Positions 1 to 11,644 are shown, counted from the first letter of the stretch. The stretch is DNA of 64,000 nt from Phragmites australis (GCF_958298935.1 NC_084921.1:45851001-45915000); one strand, 5' to 3'. Numbers and translations are program-made. The notes: generated by a model not told the origin, from the letters alone.

Positions 1-3000
1 CATTTGAACCAGCAGCACTGCCATGTCGAGTTTGGCTTCGTGTACCATTTTTTCCCCATGCAAGCATCTCTCCCTGCAATGGAGAGGTGGCCAAAATTTC
101 TTTTCCACCAACTAATTCATTGTTCTCCTCGAAGCCGTGGTCAATGCTGCCAATGGTCCTAGCAGGTGAAGATTGTGATACAGATTTCTTCCTACCTCTT
201 TTCTGCCTTAAATCTGGAGAATGATCATCTGCGGAAGACGACTCTCTGGTGGCATCATTGTCATTTTCTTCTTCTTTATCCTCGTCATCGGAGCCAGTAG
301 GGGCAATATCAGGAGCAACCATTTTACCTCTCCCTCGTGTTCGCATATTTCTCCTGTACTTCCTTGCAAAAGCAGTAGCAGTTGCTTTTGCTGTGGAACG
401 CTTCTTACCAATTGCCTCGGACTGCCTTTGAAATGTTTCCTCAATGGTTTCTTGAATCTTTCATGAATATAAATTATGGTGACGATAAAGTATAAGATGA
501 AAAGGAAAACAGATTTGGCTTAAGCAAACACAGTGCTGGTATTGCCGAGCAGTTGAGATCACCTTTTTATTCCGAGTCTTCTCCTCTTCACCGAAAGCAA
601 GTTCCTGCAATGTCAAGGATATTAGAAGCACTGCATGGAAGAGCTAAATGAGGCTATATAAAACAAACAACTAAATGGCGATGGGGCAACATAGACATCA
701 CCTCTTCCTCGTACTTATCAATGTCTGGATATAAGGCTGCAATCAGCGCATCATAATTAGGATCATCCCTCAAAGAACGTCGGCTTGCACAATGAGTGCG
801 GCATGCTGGGCATTCATTGTTTCTGCAAAATCAGAGCTTTATTTGTATTGTCAAACAAAGAATGCTCTATTTTTATGATGTAGATTCAGAGACAAAATTA
901 GGCTGTAAATTCCACATTTTGAAAATTGATTGGAACAAGATTGTAGACAAATGATGCCTGACATCATACCCTAGCCGCATAGATTTATCAATGCAGTCTC
1001 TACAGAATCGGTGCAAACATTCCATAACCGTCCTTGTCTTCCGGATAATGCCTGCAAATTAGAAGGACTAAATGTTTCACGTGCCATTTCGTCATATGAC
1101 AGAAAATGATGCAAGTCAAATTACGAAAATTCTCAGACTTCAAACTTGCAATTCATGATAGCTAGTGACAAACAAAGCTTTAACTTGGATTTGCTCATAG
1201 TTTCGTCCAAGACATGAAAATAGTATTTAGCTTACATTAACAGAACCAGTATACCAAGTTTCATAAAATGGAGAGGCGATAAACTGCATCATATGGGTTT
1301 TAGATGGATAGGAGACAATACCATCAGATATAACACATTATGCTGGAATCAGCCACAGTGGATAAGAAATAATACTACAAGGATGAGAAAGTGGTACCCA
1401 TCTAACACAAACAGTATTGAGTTGCATTTGGCACAATGCATAAACAAAAGGATATACGAGGAAGTCAGATCATCATGCTAAAAATAGCTGGAGGATGAGT
1501 TTCTCCTGACAGACAGATAATACCGAGAATTCAATGTAGACCTATAGCTCCTTGAATCCAAATGCTTCAAAAAGAAAAAGAAAATGAAAAATCCTAATGA
1601 TGAGGAATGTGTCAGTTTAGCCATTCTGCATACCATAACAAATGAAAGAAACCTAGTGCAAGTGCACATTTACCCTTCAAAGAAACCTACAGCAAATGAT
1701 GCAAGTTACCTAGGAACTTTAAGTTCCTAAAGAGATTGCAGGGGTTAAAAAAACAGGGGATGACTGAGAAGAAAATAAGATGCATCCACTGCTTTTAACC
1801 ATTTATCTATTTGAGATGCATCCAGAGTATTAAGTACTGACAAATAGATGGAACAGCTAATTGATGCTAATAAATAGCCTAGTACCTTATCAACAGTAGT
1901 GTGCATGTCACCATTTACTAAAGGCACAAAATAATATATAACTGCATGAATGAAATAAGCAGGCTCTTTAATATGCTAGGTTCAATAATGCAGTGGGTGA
2001 AAAAAAGTTCAGACATGTACATAATCGTAAGGGATACATCATTAGCATGTCCAGGTTCAACTTTCAAATGAGAAACCCGAAGAACAATTTAATATCCAAA
2101 TATGGGGCAAATTGAGAAAGGATATCTTACCTAAACAGATAGGGCATTGGACCTCCTTCCGTATTTCTGCTAATTTCACTATTATAAACCTGAGTGAGAA
2201 AAAGTTCATATAAGCTTCAAGCTGTGAGAAACATCAAATCTTTTGATGTCAAGGAACCTGAATATTGATCTTGAATATATTCAAATAAGGCACATTGAGA
2301 TGCAGTTCAATATAATATAAAGCTGTGTGGCATTTGCTTCCAAATGCAGCTATTTATTTTTCTTTTGAGACCAAATATATATGGTTATTGTATGACAGTG
2401 ACAACATATGAGGATCACATAAGTGAGACATTAGCAAAAGGTTGGTATTTAACTACAAAGCTGAATAATTGAGCATATAGTCCTAGCAGAGACTGCTTAC
2501 ATTATCATCTGGCATGGAACTAATGAGGCAAGACATCTGACATAAAGAATACCAAATTTGGTCTTAAGACTGACCCCGATCAATTGTATGCTGCATCTTA
2601 TGAATTTCCAAAGCATGTGCATTGTTGATTAAAGAACATGTGCATTTCTGACAGAGAATCATGTTGATGGAACAAATAGGAATATATCATAAGGTAAAAG
2701 AAAACCACCACACCAAACAGAAAAGAAATCATCTACACCGAACAGAGTTGGAACACCTTAAGGCAACAGCAACCAAAATCGTCTAGGCCAGGGGAACAAC
2801 ATTTTCAAAACAGAAACTCACAGTCTATGACAAATTATCAATATACAAATGCGAATAACAGCAAAAGGGAACTGGTAACTCTTCAACGTACAGCTAAAAC
2901 TACGACTGACAGAGCGGTTCAAAACTACAGGTGAAAGCGGTGATTCAAGCACAACAATACAACACAAACAGGTAGCTTGCACAACCGACACGGACGGCGC

Positions 3001-3808
3001 CTAGTCCCCGGCAGACCGGCAATCTCCGTCACGGCCATGGCGTACAACATGACGGAAGCATGCATAGTATGCTATAGAGGAGGTCGCATGCCTAGCTCGC
3101 ATACACATGATGTATATCGATCATCCAATCATCCATGTCCGCACGACGATCGGTGCGCTTGCATAGACGCGACCCGATCACACGAACGAAGCAACCATCT
3201 AGGATACCAGCGACTCACTGAGCCCACCTGTTCCGGCAGGCACCGCACCACCTCGTGAGTCGCTGATGGGTCAGGATATTAGGAACCCGAGGGCGGGGTA
3301 GTACACGGGGCATGGGCGCATGGCACCGCGAGGAGGCCAGAAGCCATATGGCGTTGACAGCTACAGGGATCCACGAGATAGGATGATGAGGTCGGAGAGA
3401 GCGGAGATGAGGAAAGGAAAAGCTCACTCGTCGTTGCCGCCGTCGCTCTGCGAGGACTCGCTGTCCTCGTCCGCGCCGCCGCCATCCTCCGCATCCGAAT
3501 CTGCCAAACGCAGCGAAGCACACAAGCATCTTAGCCATATCCACACGGATACACAGAGCGCGACATGCACATCGCGTGAGCGAGAGACGAGAGGCCTCGA
3601 CGCCGTCAAACTCACCGTCGTCTGCGCGCTGCGGCTTCGGGTCAGACAACCTCCGCTTGGCGGTGCCCCCGCTCGGCAGCGGCAGGCGTCCCCCTCCTCC
3701 TTCTCCTACGCCTCCCCCGCCGGCAGAAGCGGTAGAAGCGCCGGGAGCCGCGGCGTGGTCGCGGGGTTTCGAAGACGGCGAAGGTAGCCGGCGCTTCTGC
3801 GCGGGCAT
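1..3808 (-). CDS. RING1: RING1-type Polycomb E3 ubiquitin ligase, 3' partial
   Basis: Seven exons are readable on the minus strand, all with GT-AG borders and compatible phases: 3808-3616, 3500-3428, 2189-2131, 1051-970, 822-702, 604-563 and 457-1, the last running off the window. The start ATG at 3808 opens a basic then acidic N-terminus ([10 protein letters not shown], later [13 protein letters not shown]). A C3HC4 RING finger lies at about residues 104-143 (CPIC, CLH, FCRDC, CPAC), spanning exons 3 to 5. It is followed by the plant RING1 signature [20 protein letters not shown] and by the [21 protein letters not shown] segment. In plants RING1A/B are PRC1 subunits that monoubiquitinate histone H2A in the nucleus. 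That role is taken from the family; the assignment rests on the RING and flanking block. Introns 2 and 3 are about 1.24 and 1.08 kb. A basic, acidic linker ([14 protein letters not shown], then DDEDKEEE) fills the visible part of exon 7. The C-terminal RAWUL domain would lie outside the window. Confidence 0.9.
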
Positions 3809-4640
3809 TCTGGCCTTCTGCCCCTAGGATCTCGGCTCTCGGATTCCGGCGAGGCGGTGGTTGCCACCCTCGCGAGGCGTCCGGGACTTGGGAGGGGAGG
3901 CGGTGTGGTCGACGGGGAGGAGCGGGAGGGTAGTATATTGAGAGAGGTGGGAGATGACCAGGTGGGTGCGGGAGCCTGGAAGGTAGGCGGAGAGAAAGAG
4001 GAAAATAAATAAGGGGCTGTGCTCGCGAGAGGAGAGGTGTTCGTGTTGCGGTGAGTCGGCTGACTCGGGTCTATCTGTCTGCCTGCGGGTGGGGGGCCGG
4101 CGCCTGCTGCTTCCGCTCCGACTGGCTTAGGAAGTCGCGCGAGAGAACGGGGGCAGGCGAGCCAGCAAGCGACGCAGGGGACATGCAGGCGTCAAGGCCG
4201 CCTCGCCTCGCCTGCCGCGTTCGGCGTTCCTGGGCTGGCAGATGCAACTCCGGTCGTGCCAGCTGCCTAGCGGTACTTCCACACCGCTCGGCGCATGAGT
4301 TACGTGAGCACAGGTGTTCTTGTTTGAGATTGAGACTGGGATTGAAGAACACGCGCGAGGCTAGTCCCAGCCGTGTCGCCGGTTTTGTGCTCGTTGTTTG
4401 CCGCAGAAGCGTCGACTTCCCCGCCTCCCCACTGCAGCGAGCAGCCAGAGCCCGGCCGCTGGCTTATACCGGCATCTGTAAGCTGCTTACAACCCACAAG
4501 AGGGCTCGCACTCTCCTACCTCACCGCGCAGGGCAGTCAACTGATGTCGTCAATCTTCATTGTTCACCCTGCCGGCTGCCGTCACTCTGCCAACCCTCTC
4601 CAGCGGCCGCCGGAGATCAGTCGAGTAGATCTTCCATGAC
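3809..4640 (-). promoter_or_regulatory. GC-rich 5' flank and leader of the RING1 gene
   Basis: This stretch is GC-rich and directly upstream of the RING1 start codon. It shares short blocks (CTCGCGAGGCGT and purine-rich GGAGAGG runs) with the flank of the duplicated exon 1 at 6.7-6.9 kb, so the duplication reached into the leader or promoter. An AT-rich TTATTTATTT (minus strand, near 4003-4012) could be a TATA-like element about 200 bases upstream of the ATG. No convincing ORF is present. Confidence 0.5.
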
Positions 4641-5413
4641 CCGTTGACAAATCGATCTATGTTCGTCAGCTTGTAGAGCTCATTGGAAGGGAAATCACAC
4701 AAGATGAAACACATCGTAGAGTCTTCAGTATGCATAGCTTACAAACAGGGGACTGGCCAATTTTGATACGCAGGATATATCAGATCTAACAACTAGCAAC
4801 AGCGGTCAGTGGAACTGTGCAAGTCACCAACGTAGTAAAGTAAGTAAAAAAAGGGCTACCACTTCAGTCGAATCAAGCCAACGGTTCCTACGATGGAATG
4901 CACACTATTTTATCGAAGTCGTTTGCAAAAGAATAGAAGTCATTTGCACTGGATGACTGGAACCATAAAATAGTTCCTTTTCCTGAAGAAGCTAGGCATG
5001 CAAAAGAATGTTTCAGAAGATGCAGCACTAACTGAGATATATTCACAATCACACAACTCTACTCCTAAGTACTGACGGCGTTGAAACTTCCAATTATCAA
5101 GTGGTGGTGTAGAGGTTCAAACTGTAGTTTCCCGTTTGCAACTCTTCAGTTCATTAGGCTACTGTTAGGCTGGCTGATAACGATATGCTAATTTATTTCT
5201 TTTCTTAGAGGGAAATCTATATGCTAATTTCATTAGTTGTTGCTAGTTTTTTACTGTGATTGGTAGTTGTATAGTTGTAAGCCTCTAACCCTCATGCTTC
5301 TACTTAAAATAAGAACACTGAATTTTAGTCCACGGTGCATAGAGTTGCAGAGTACCTTGCTATTCACGAGAAAAAGAATCCAAATTCTAGAAGCATCCTC
5401 TAGCAGAAGCCAT
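4641..5413. other. Intergenic, nothing recognised
   Basis: Moderately AT-rich sequence without coding signal on either strand. I searched it for RING1 exons 3-7 belonging to the upstream exon copy at 6.3-6.7 kb and saw none. Confidence 0.5.
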
Positions 5414-5703
5414 AGGCCCTGTTTGGCATAGTTTTATCAGTAGCTAATGTTTTTTAGAAACCATAAGTTATGCTAAATAGACTGCGCTTATGCTAATTTT
5501 TGAAAAAACGATAAGCTAGTTTTTGACGAAATGAACTAAAAATTAATAACCTAACTGAAAGTAGTATTTTTAAAAGTTGTGTGCTAAAAGTTTAAAAATT
5601 AAAACCATAAGCTAACAACTTTTCTCAAAAGTCTTAAGTAGTTTTTCAGAAAAACAGCTTTACAACAAAATCTTATAAGTTTCAACTTTACCAAATATAT
5701 AGT
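5414..5703. mobile_element. Degenerate hAT-type MITE
   Basis: The left end reads GGCCCTGTTTGGCATAG, a common start of grass hAT-type MITEs. The right end is a weak inverted counterpart (CAACTTTACCAAATATAT). The interior is AT-rich and non-coding. No clear 8-bp target duplication is left, so borders are approximate. Confidence 0.5.
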
Positions 5704-6319
5704 AAACTAGAAACCAAATTGATCAGCCACATATCAATGGCGCAGAAGCTTGCAATTCACAGCCGCTTGCCCGTCTACAGGGAACCTGATAGGCCGGACA
5801 ACGTAAGCTAGACGGACAAGCAGACGATGTGACTGGGCGTCTGGGCCTCGGCGGCTACGCCATGGCAGCATCACAATAACGATGGCTAAGGATCGATGCT
5901 GCTCCTGCTATTCGCCGCCACGGCCGTGCCGTCCCCATGAAAACACTCACAATGGCGGAACATGCACACCATCGAAAGCCCGACGCCGCGTTCAATGTCT
6001 CTATCTGCAGGATCCATATCTCTTGCAGCTAGCTGGTGGTTAGCTCGCCCGACGTCAAAGGTCACAGACCAAATACGAACAATCGGAACGAAGCAATCAT
6101 CGTGCACATTGTTCTACCACCGTCCCCTGAGCTCCCCGGCTCGGGCACGTGCCTTGCCGGAGGCCAGCGTGCAGCAATTACGAACTGGAGCTAGCGGCTA
6201 GCGCACGAGACACGAGGTGGCGACAAGGTCGTTGGATCGCCTCGACGGCCACGCGAGACGACACGAGAAAGGTCGGAGAAGGTGAGAGACGACAGGAATG
6301 ACTCTGGAGGAAGGCTTAC
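5704..6319. other. Spacer between the RING1 gene and its exon copy
   Basis: GC-moderate spacer with no recognised feature. Its last part is the start of the intron following duplicated exon 2 and resembles the start of RING1 intron 2 in short CT-rich blocks such as TCTCCGACCT. Confidence 0.4.
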
Positions 6320-6697
6320 TCGTCCATGGTGCCGCCGCTGATGTGAGAGGGCTCGCTGTCGCTTCCGTCTCCTCCTCCGCCGCCGCCCTCCTCGGCGTCG
6401 TCAGGATCTGCAAAACCACCCGAAATCAGACGAAACCTCTCAGACACATCCACGACCCAGGGCATCGAACGCGTTGCGTGCATCGAGAGATAGAGGAGTC
6501 GCGGCGTCGCTCATCTCACCATCGACGCGAGGCTCCCGCGGCGGCGCGCTCTCCTGACGCGCGGAGGTCTCCCCGTCCATCCCATGTGAGCCTCCGCCTC
6601 CCCTTCCGCCGCGGCTGGCGGCGCCTTGGCGGACTGCGACGCGGCCGTCGGAGTCGTCGGAGCCGGGCGATGGGAGCAGGCGCTTCTGGGCGGACAT
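6320..6697 (-). pseudogene. Second copy of RING1 exons 1 and 2 (alternative first exons or truncated tandem copy)
   Basis: Exon 1' runs 6697-6520 (ATG at 6697, MSAQKRLLPSPGSDDSDG...) and exon 2' runs 6407-6320 (DPDDAEEGGGGGDGSDSEP...). They match RING1 exons 1 and 2 in order, in the MxAQKRxLPSP start, in acidic exon 2 and in a short first intron (112 versus 115 bp). Splice phases are identical: exon 1' ends one base into a codon and exon 2' two bases in. Exon 1'+2' totals 266 coding bases, exactly as exon 1+2 of the downstream gene, so exon 2' could splice in frame to exon 3 at 2189. No further exons follow before 3.8 kb. Either this is an alternative promoter with first exons of the RING1 gene, or a tandem copy that lost its 3' part. 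Protein divergence is high, so the copy is not recent. Both open frames and splice sites are undamaged. Confidence 0.65.
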
Positions 6698-7150
6698 TTC
6701 GCCTTCAGCCAAGCGCCTACCGCGGCGGCGGCGTTCTCTCGCGAGGCGTTGAGGGGGGAGAAGGGGCCGGTGGTTTCGTGGAGAGGAAGGAGGGCGTGAG
6801 GAGGTGGGTGGAACTGCGGAACGGAGGCAGAGGCACAGGGGGAGGGAGAAAGGACGGGAAAAGGGACGCGACGCGTTCGCGTTGTGCTTAGTGTGCGTGT
6901 GTGGGCGCTCGCTTGTGGTCTGACCGGATTCGACGAGCGCGCGAGGCGACTGGCGAGAGACGGCCAGGGCAAAGCCAAGGAAGCCAAGGAAGCGAGCGAT
7001 GCCGTCTTCCCGGGGTTTGGGCTGCGACTCCGCGAGGCGTTCGCGAATCCGTGCAGCGGCTATTCGTCGGCCGTGATTAATCACGGGAGGAAGTGTTGGA
7101 ATTCTTCGGCGTGGGCGCGTGGTGGCCAAGATTGTTATGTCCTGCGATGA
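6698..7150 (-). promoter_or_regulatory. GC-rich flank upstream of duplicated RING1 exon 1
   Basis: GC-rich, purine-rich sequence similar in character and in short blocks to the flank of the RING1 start at 3.8-4.0 kb. It would be the promoter if the upstream exons are used. No TATA box is obvious. Confidence 0.4.
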
Positions 7151-8198
7151 GGTCAAGAGGAGACGTGTATGATCTAGGCTATATTTGTTTTTTATTTTAA
7201 TTATAGATTCTAGCCTAAAAATAAAAGTAAAGATAAATTGTCACACTCTGAAAAATGTTTATGAGAATCTATAATCTATGTTATTATAAAATCTCACAAT
7301 TTACAACCTAATAGGAAAAGGCTTGCATGGAATCTACGAACCACCGAACCGGGTTTTTACAATTTAAAGCTAAAATAAATAGATCTTAAACCATTTCTAC
7401 TGTATCTGAGATTTTGGGCCTTCTAAGATCAGCTTTTGTTATGGGAACTCAATGGGCTAGAAGTGGATAGTAGATCTAGCCCAAGACCTAAGCAGTATTT
7501 GATCAATTGGGTTCAGTTGTGAGGAAGGATTGGTGTGCCCACTCGAAAAAAAATAGCATATCCTCATTTCGCTGGATTAACTATTTTAGGATCCTCAAAA
7601 AATTTAGGAAGCTCAAAAATGTAAAAGAATGAGACAGAAAATTCATCGTGCATTATTTGAGAAAATAAAAAAAGGGATAGGGGGCACATACCTGGTGAAG
7701 CTTGGCTTGGTGTGACACACGGAGATCGTCTCTTCTTCGTGCCACCACTATGAAAATGTAACGAATGATAGAGAACGGTAATTATAATCTTCTTAAATAC
7801 AATGGACGCCAAGCTGCCAATCGCCATGTTACGGGTGAAGCAATGAGCACCAAGCTGCCAAACATAGATGAAGTTGCGGTTGTGTTTGCATGCACGCATT
7901 TTTATTTGTTGTCTTGCTTCGCTATTTCTAACTCCATGGTTTACCTCCTTGCTTTCTCCATGCAGACCTACAATACAAATACTTGACTCATAGCAATGGC
8001 CGTGAAACTCATCTATATTTTCCGTACGATGTTCAGCTATCAAATTAAAAAAATCAAAGTAGATCCTAAAACTATTGCTATAACAATGAAACATCACACA
8101 TCACACTCCAAATGTATAACTAAGCATCGAGGCAATCAAAATTTCACATCTCCCAGAATCAGTCACTCTTCATGTCAAAGCAGAGTGTGGAAATACAT
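7151..8198. other. AT-rich intergenic DNA with one copy of a 65-bp repeat
   Basis: No gene seen. Positions 7530-7594 (TTGGTGTGCCCACTCG ... TTTAGGATCC) recur with a few changes at 10581-10644, at the left edge of the gene-fragment chimera. Confidence 0.5.
7530..7594 (+). repeat. 65-bp dispersed repeat, copy 1
   Basis: Shares the order TTGGT-TGCCCAC, GGCATA/AGCATA, TCCTCATTTC, TGGATTAAC and TTTAGGATCC with 10581-10644. Direct orientation, about 3 kb apart. Possibly the end of a transposon family. Confidence 0.6.
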
Positions 8199-8426
8199 AG
8201 GGTATGTTTAGCAAAGGTCTAACTCCAAAAATTCTTAGTACTAGTTATTTCTAACTTTAGTATTGGTAGGGTTAGAGTTGTTGACATATAAGAGTATTTA
8301 GGTAAGCTATTTTATTTTTATTTTAGTTTAAAAATAAAGATTTAAATTATTATATTTTAACTTATAAACTCATCGTAGCTAAGAGCTAGAGCTTTATTAA
8401 AAAAGTCTTAAACAACACCCCTAGGG
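8199..8426. mobile_element. Probable MITE with degenerate inverted ends
   Basis: The left end (GGGTATGTTTAGCAAAGGTC, then TAACTCC) is inverted at the right end (GAGCTAGAGCTTTATT ... TTAAACAACACCCC). The interior is AT-rich and non-coding. No target duplication could be confirmed. Confidence 0.45.
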
Positions 8427-8795
8427 CATAGGCATGCCCTGCGCATAGCCAAACCACTCCATGCAGCGCACACAACAGTTCACCCGAGACGTGCCACAAG
8501 TTCCATGCGAGTCCCAAGCCCCTGACGGCACTACCAGGTAGGAGTGCACCCCTCCTCTATTCGAATGCCAGCCATGCCACAAAAGCAGGAGACACAAGAG
8601 AGACAAGTGCCGAGGGGCCTGAGAATCGAGAGCAGTGAATTGCAAACAGCAACAACTAGCCTGGGCGAAATCCATCTCCGGGGAAGATAAATATCATGAT
8701 CTTTGATTTTTTTTTTCTATGAACCAGTTAATCATTAGATTTAGGTTTAGATATAGGTTAAAAATCTGATCTATGATTTATGATTTAGTGATATT
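8427..8795. other. Intergenic, nothing recognised
   Basis: No coding potential beyond short chance frames. It includes an AT-rich tail next to the fold-back element. Confidence 0.4.
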
Positions 8796-9210
8796 AGGTC
8801 TAGTGCTGGCAAAAATCTAAAATTAGACAACATATGTACCGAAAAAGCTATTTTCGACACACGATGTGTCGAATACGGGCAATAGTGTTGTATTCGGCAC
8901 ACTGTGTGTCAAAAATGGATTGTTTTGGTACTAACATGATCGTGTACCGAAAAAGTAGACGCGATATGGCTGTGTACCGAAAAAGTATTTTTGGCACACG
9001 ATGTGCCGAATACGAGCAACAGTGCCGTATTCGGCACACCGTGTGCCGAAAATGGTTTTTTGGGTACACGGTATACCGAAAATCTATTTTTAGTACACCG
9101 TGTGTCGAATACGGATGCTAAATTAATAAATACAACTACATATTATCTATTTCGACAAATACGCTCAAGTATGTTGTCTAATTGTAGATCTAGTTTTTTA
9201 AGCAATATAG
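8796..9210. mobile_element. Fold-back element with internal palindromic units
   Basis: The ends form an inverted repeat: AATTAGACAACATATG (about 8821-8836) faces CAAGTATGTTGTCTAATT (about 9165-9182), extended outward by diverged CTAG...GC(A/T)...AAA blocks. Inside, a motif of the type TTCGGCACAC/GTGTGCCGAA occurs at least five times in direct and inverted form. One unit is a perfect 21-base palindrome with a one-base centre (9030-9050). Motifs GTACCGAAAAAG are interspersed. Such arrays of short subterminal motifs are typical of class II transposon ends. No CACTA terminus or target duplication was found, so the superfamily is open. Confidence 0.5.
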
Positions 9211-9289
9211 AATAATTGTTAGATTTAGGTTTGCAGGATAGTTGCACTAATATTACATCTAGTATTTTTAGCAATTGTTATGATCAGGA

Positions 9290-10510
9290 CATGGTTTCTT
9301 CGGGTACGAGCAATACAATTAATAATTCTCAAATCATATAATAGCCATTTACAAGCGCACGTACGCGACAATTAAATCATCAGGTGAACTTATTATTTAT
9401 ATCTTGTTAGATAAATTATTATTAAAGTCTTATGATGTTTTATTATTTAGGAATATGGGACAGACATTACAAACTCACCTGGACGTAATCACTCGAGTAA
9501 CAGTCGACTCGAACAACAAGTCGAGCTCAAATCGGACTTCAAATTCGGTTCGGAGTCTCAGGACAATACGTCAGTAAAATAAGCATAAATCTCGCATACG
9601 GAATCCAATTGAGGTGTTCTTGGACTTATTGTAAAGCTTATGACTAGCTCTTTTAAATGGATCGGAATTCAACTAAATATTCCTTATAGTTTAGTCAGAG
9701 TCGAAGGAATAAGGTGTTATATCACCGTTTTAGACTTTCTCGGGTCATGTAATTGTATCAAGTCAGAGTCCAAACTGTGTACGACTCTTTCCACAGCTGC
9801 ACAACACTAGATCAAATTACTCACGCCCCCCCTATAAATATATAATAGTCATCGTAGTTTAGGTTCGAGTTTTACTTAGATTATGCTATTTTAGATAGTT
9901 TTACCGTATATCGGTTTGTAGAACTTCAAACTCGAGCACTTCATTAGTAATCAACAATATTTAGATTGCATCTACATATTCTTGCTTGTGTTCTCAATCC
10001 GCTTGCAGGAAAAACCTTCTCGACGAGGTCAACCGTGTAGTGGTGTAGTGGTTGCGGGAGTTCTCGATTTGTTCTGGTCGGAGCTTTTGGATCATCAACA
10101 CCGAAACTCTATCAAATCGACTTATCATATTAACTTCGTAAGATCGGGCAAACCACATCATATTATACCAAAGTTGTTCAAACTTATCGACCCTTCGACT
10201 TGTTGTGAAGTGACGGTAAGACATATGTATGGGGACATGAAGACCCTTGATTGGGTGGCTTAAGCTTCAAAATATAGACGACGATAAGTGACCGAAAGAG
10301 AGACTAGTTGTGAGACTCTGTCTTTGTAGCTTGATAGCTTATCCGGGTTAAGATCTTATCTTTATGACTTAGTGACTTAAGAGCCGTGACCGAAAGAGTC
10401 TTGATGACTAAGAGCCTTTGAATGATTAACGTTAAAATTCCATCAAATCGATTTATCATATTACTATCGAAGGATTGGGCAAACCCACATCATGTTAGAC
10501 CTAGTTTTTT
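9290..10510 (+). mobile_element. LTR-like stretch, possible solo or broken LTR
   Basis: Non-coding, moderately structured sequence with a TATA box in a C-run context (CCCCCCTATAAATATATA, about 9824-9841), followed by leader-like sequence as in grass LTRs. Two related 60-base segments at 10104-10167 and 10434-10500 (ATCAAATCGA-TTATCATATTA, GGGCAAACC) lie at its right part. No TG...CA ends or flanking duplication were identified, so it may be a promoter-bearing fragment of another kind. Confidence 0.35.
10104..10500 (+). repeat. Pair of ~60-bp direct repeats 330 bp apart
   Basis: 10104-10167 and 10434-10500 share ATCAAATCGA(C/T)TTATCATATTA and GGGCAAACC-CACATCAT. The intervening DNA repeats GACCGAAAGAG twice. 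Confidence 0.6.
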
Positions 10511-10641
10511 ATAAAATTTTCAAACAGACATCTATTTTTATTAAATTATGAAATTGAAAATATAAAAACATAAAAAATTCTTGGTCTGCCCACCCAGAGA
10601 AAATGGCATATCCTCATTTCATTGGATTAACATCTTTAGGA

Positions 10642-10697
10642 TCCAATGCACACGAAGCGAATCCCAGCATCCAATCCGTTCACCCCCGGGTCATGAC
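10642..10697 (+). repeat. 56-bp direct repeat, left copy
   Basis: Matches 13702-13757 with about six differences, including the shared run GCATCCAATCCGTTCACCCC followed by CGGGTCATGACA. The two copies bracket the gene-fragment chimera. Confidence 0.75.
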
Positions 10698-10865
10698 AAA
10701 TACCCCCTTCGTGAGAGCACACTGAAGCAGATTGGCCAACGGACCGTTCCTCTGAAGATAAGTCGTCAGGGCACCCTTTCTTGATAATCTGACCATGGAA
10801 CTTCGGAAAGACAAACTTGATGAAGTTCTTATCTCCCCCACGTCGCTTCTTCATGAAGACAGTGA

Positions 10866-11132
10866 TCCCCACACTTGATTGTATTACATACACAAATGCC
10901 AACATATCCTGCCAGAATTCTAAAGACCATATAGAAGAACAGCATGCCTGTGATCAGAGTGCCACGGGAGGCTGGGGGCATGAACCCAAGAGCAGCAAAC
11001 AGGATGGTCACGACTGCCACCGCAAGGATCTGAACACCGTCCTCAACCTTGACACAGAGCAGCATCGGGTTGCTTGGGGCTCGGGAGATATCACTGACCG
11101 CAAACTTCCACCCAGACAGCCCCTCATTCATG
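10866..11132 (-). pseudogene. Transmembrane 9 superfamily (TM9SF) fragment
   Basis: On the minus strand the frame reads MNEGLSGWKFAVSD, SNPMLLCV, a hydrophobic stretch with FAALGFMPPASRGTLITGML, then LAGYVG and TIKCGDH. This block is the lumenal-to-first-membrane part of TM9SF (EMP70) proteins, endomembrane proteins of about 590-660 residues. Only some 90 residues are present, with several changes at normally conserved places. The frame then runs into unrelated sequence, so it is not a functional copy. It lies next to a LeuRS fragment in the same orientation. Confidence 0.75.
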
Positions 11133-11162
11133 TGAACTATCACTGAGCCACGCAGTCTATGC

Positions 11163-11275
11163 TATGCGGCACCGAACTTAAGCTTGGACAATGAGATGGC
11201 ATGGCCCAAATGTAACAAGCCATTCATGTAAGGGTAGGAAAAGTTGCCAAAGAATTTCTCACCAGTGCAAACATC
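11163..11275 (-). pseudogene. Cytosolic leucyl-tRNA synthetase fragment
   Basis: The frame EKFFGNFSYPYMNGLLHLGH followed by AISLSKLKFGAA matches the catalytic start of cytosolic LeuRS and includes the class I HIGH motif (here HLGH). It covers only some 35 residues of an enzyme of more than 1000. On its 5' side it joins directly to the RPS5 fragment through a short unassigned linker. It is a captured exon piece and cannot act as a synthetase. Confidence 0.8.
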
Positions 11276-11316
11276 CATAACAACAGTTGCTGCAATAACT
11301 CCCTTCAGAAGAGGAA

Positions 11317-11515
11317 AATCGGCATCAACGATAATTTGGATAGGATTCGCATCGGTCAGCAGATGAACAATCTCCATAGCATATGCGAATAGCCATGATC
11401 TTCTTGCCATGGTTGCGGCCGTGCATCATCAAAGAATTTGTCAACCTCTCAACAATTGGGCACTGAGCCTTGCGGAACCACTTAGCAAAATACCTTCCAG
11501 CAGTGTGGGAAAGTT
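11317..11515 (-). pseudogene. RPS5: 40S ribosomal protein S5 fragment with a frame break
   Basis: Minus-strand codons give [20 protein letters not shown], then [22 protein letters not shown], and in a second frame [20 protein letters not shown]. Together these are a contiguous block of eukaryotic RPS5 (uS7 family, small-subunit head). The two parts are in different frames because about two codons at the junction are damaged. About 65 of some 200 residues are present. It is a pseudogene fragment within the chimera. Confidence 0.85.
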
Positions 11516-11644
11516 ATATGGCCTCCTCGAAATCCCAGCAGCCGAAGACCCAACTGAAGCTCCTGAGTGGTCCATTGTCCCCACATAGCAACCATATCGG
11601 TTTTGGTTCAGCAGGTGGTGGCCATGGTGGAGATAGCTTCCATG

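Noticed and set aside
3215..3808. 197-codon minus-strand ORF read as one exon
   Set aside because: It runs through the first RING1 intron. Only 3808-3616 is coding, as shown by the donor site and the join to exon 2.
10829..11143. A functional TM9SF-type membrane protein gene
   Set aside because: Only about 90 residues of the family match, followed by unrelated sequence inside a chimera.
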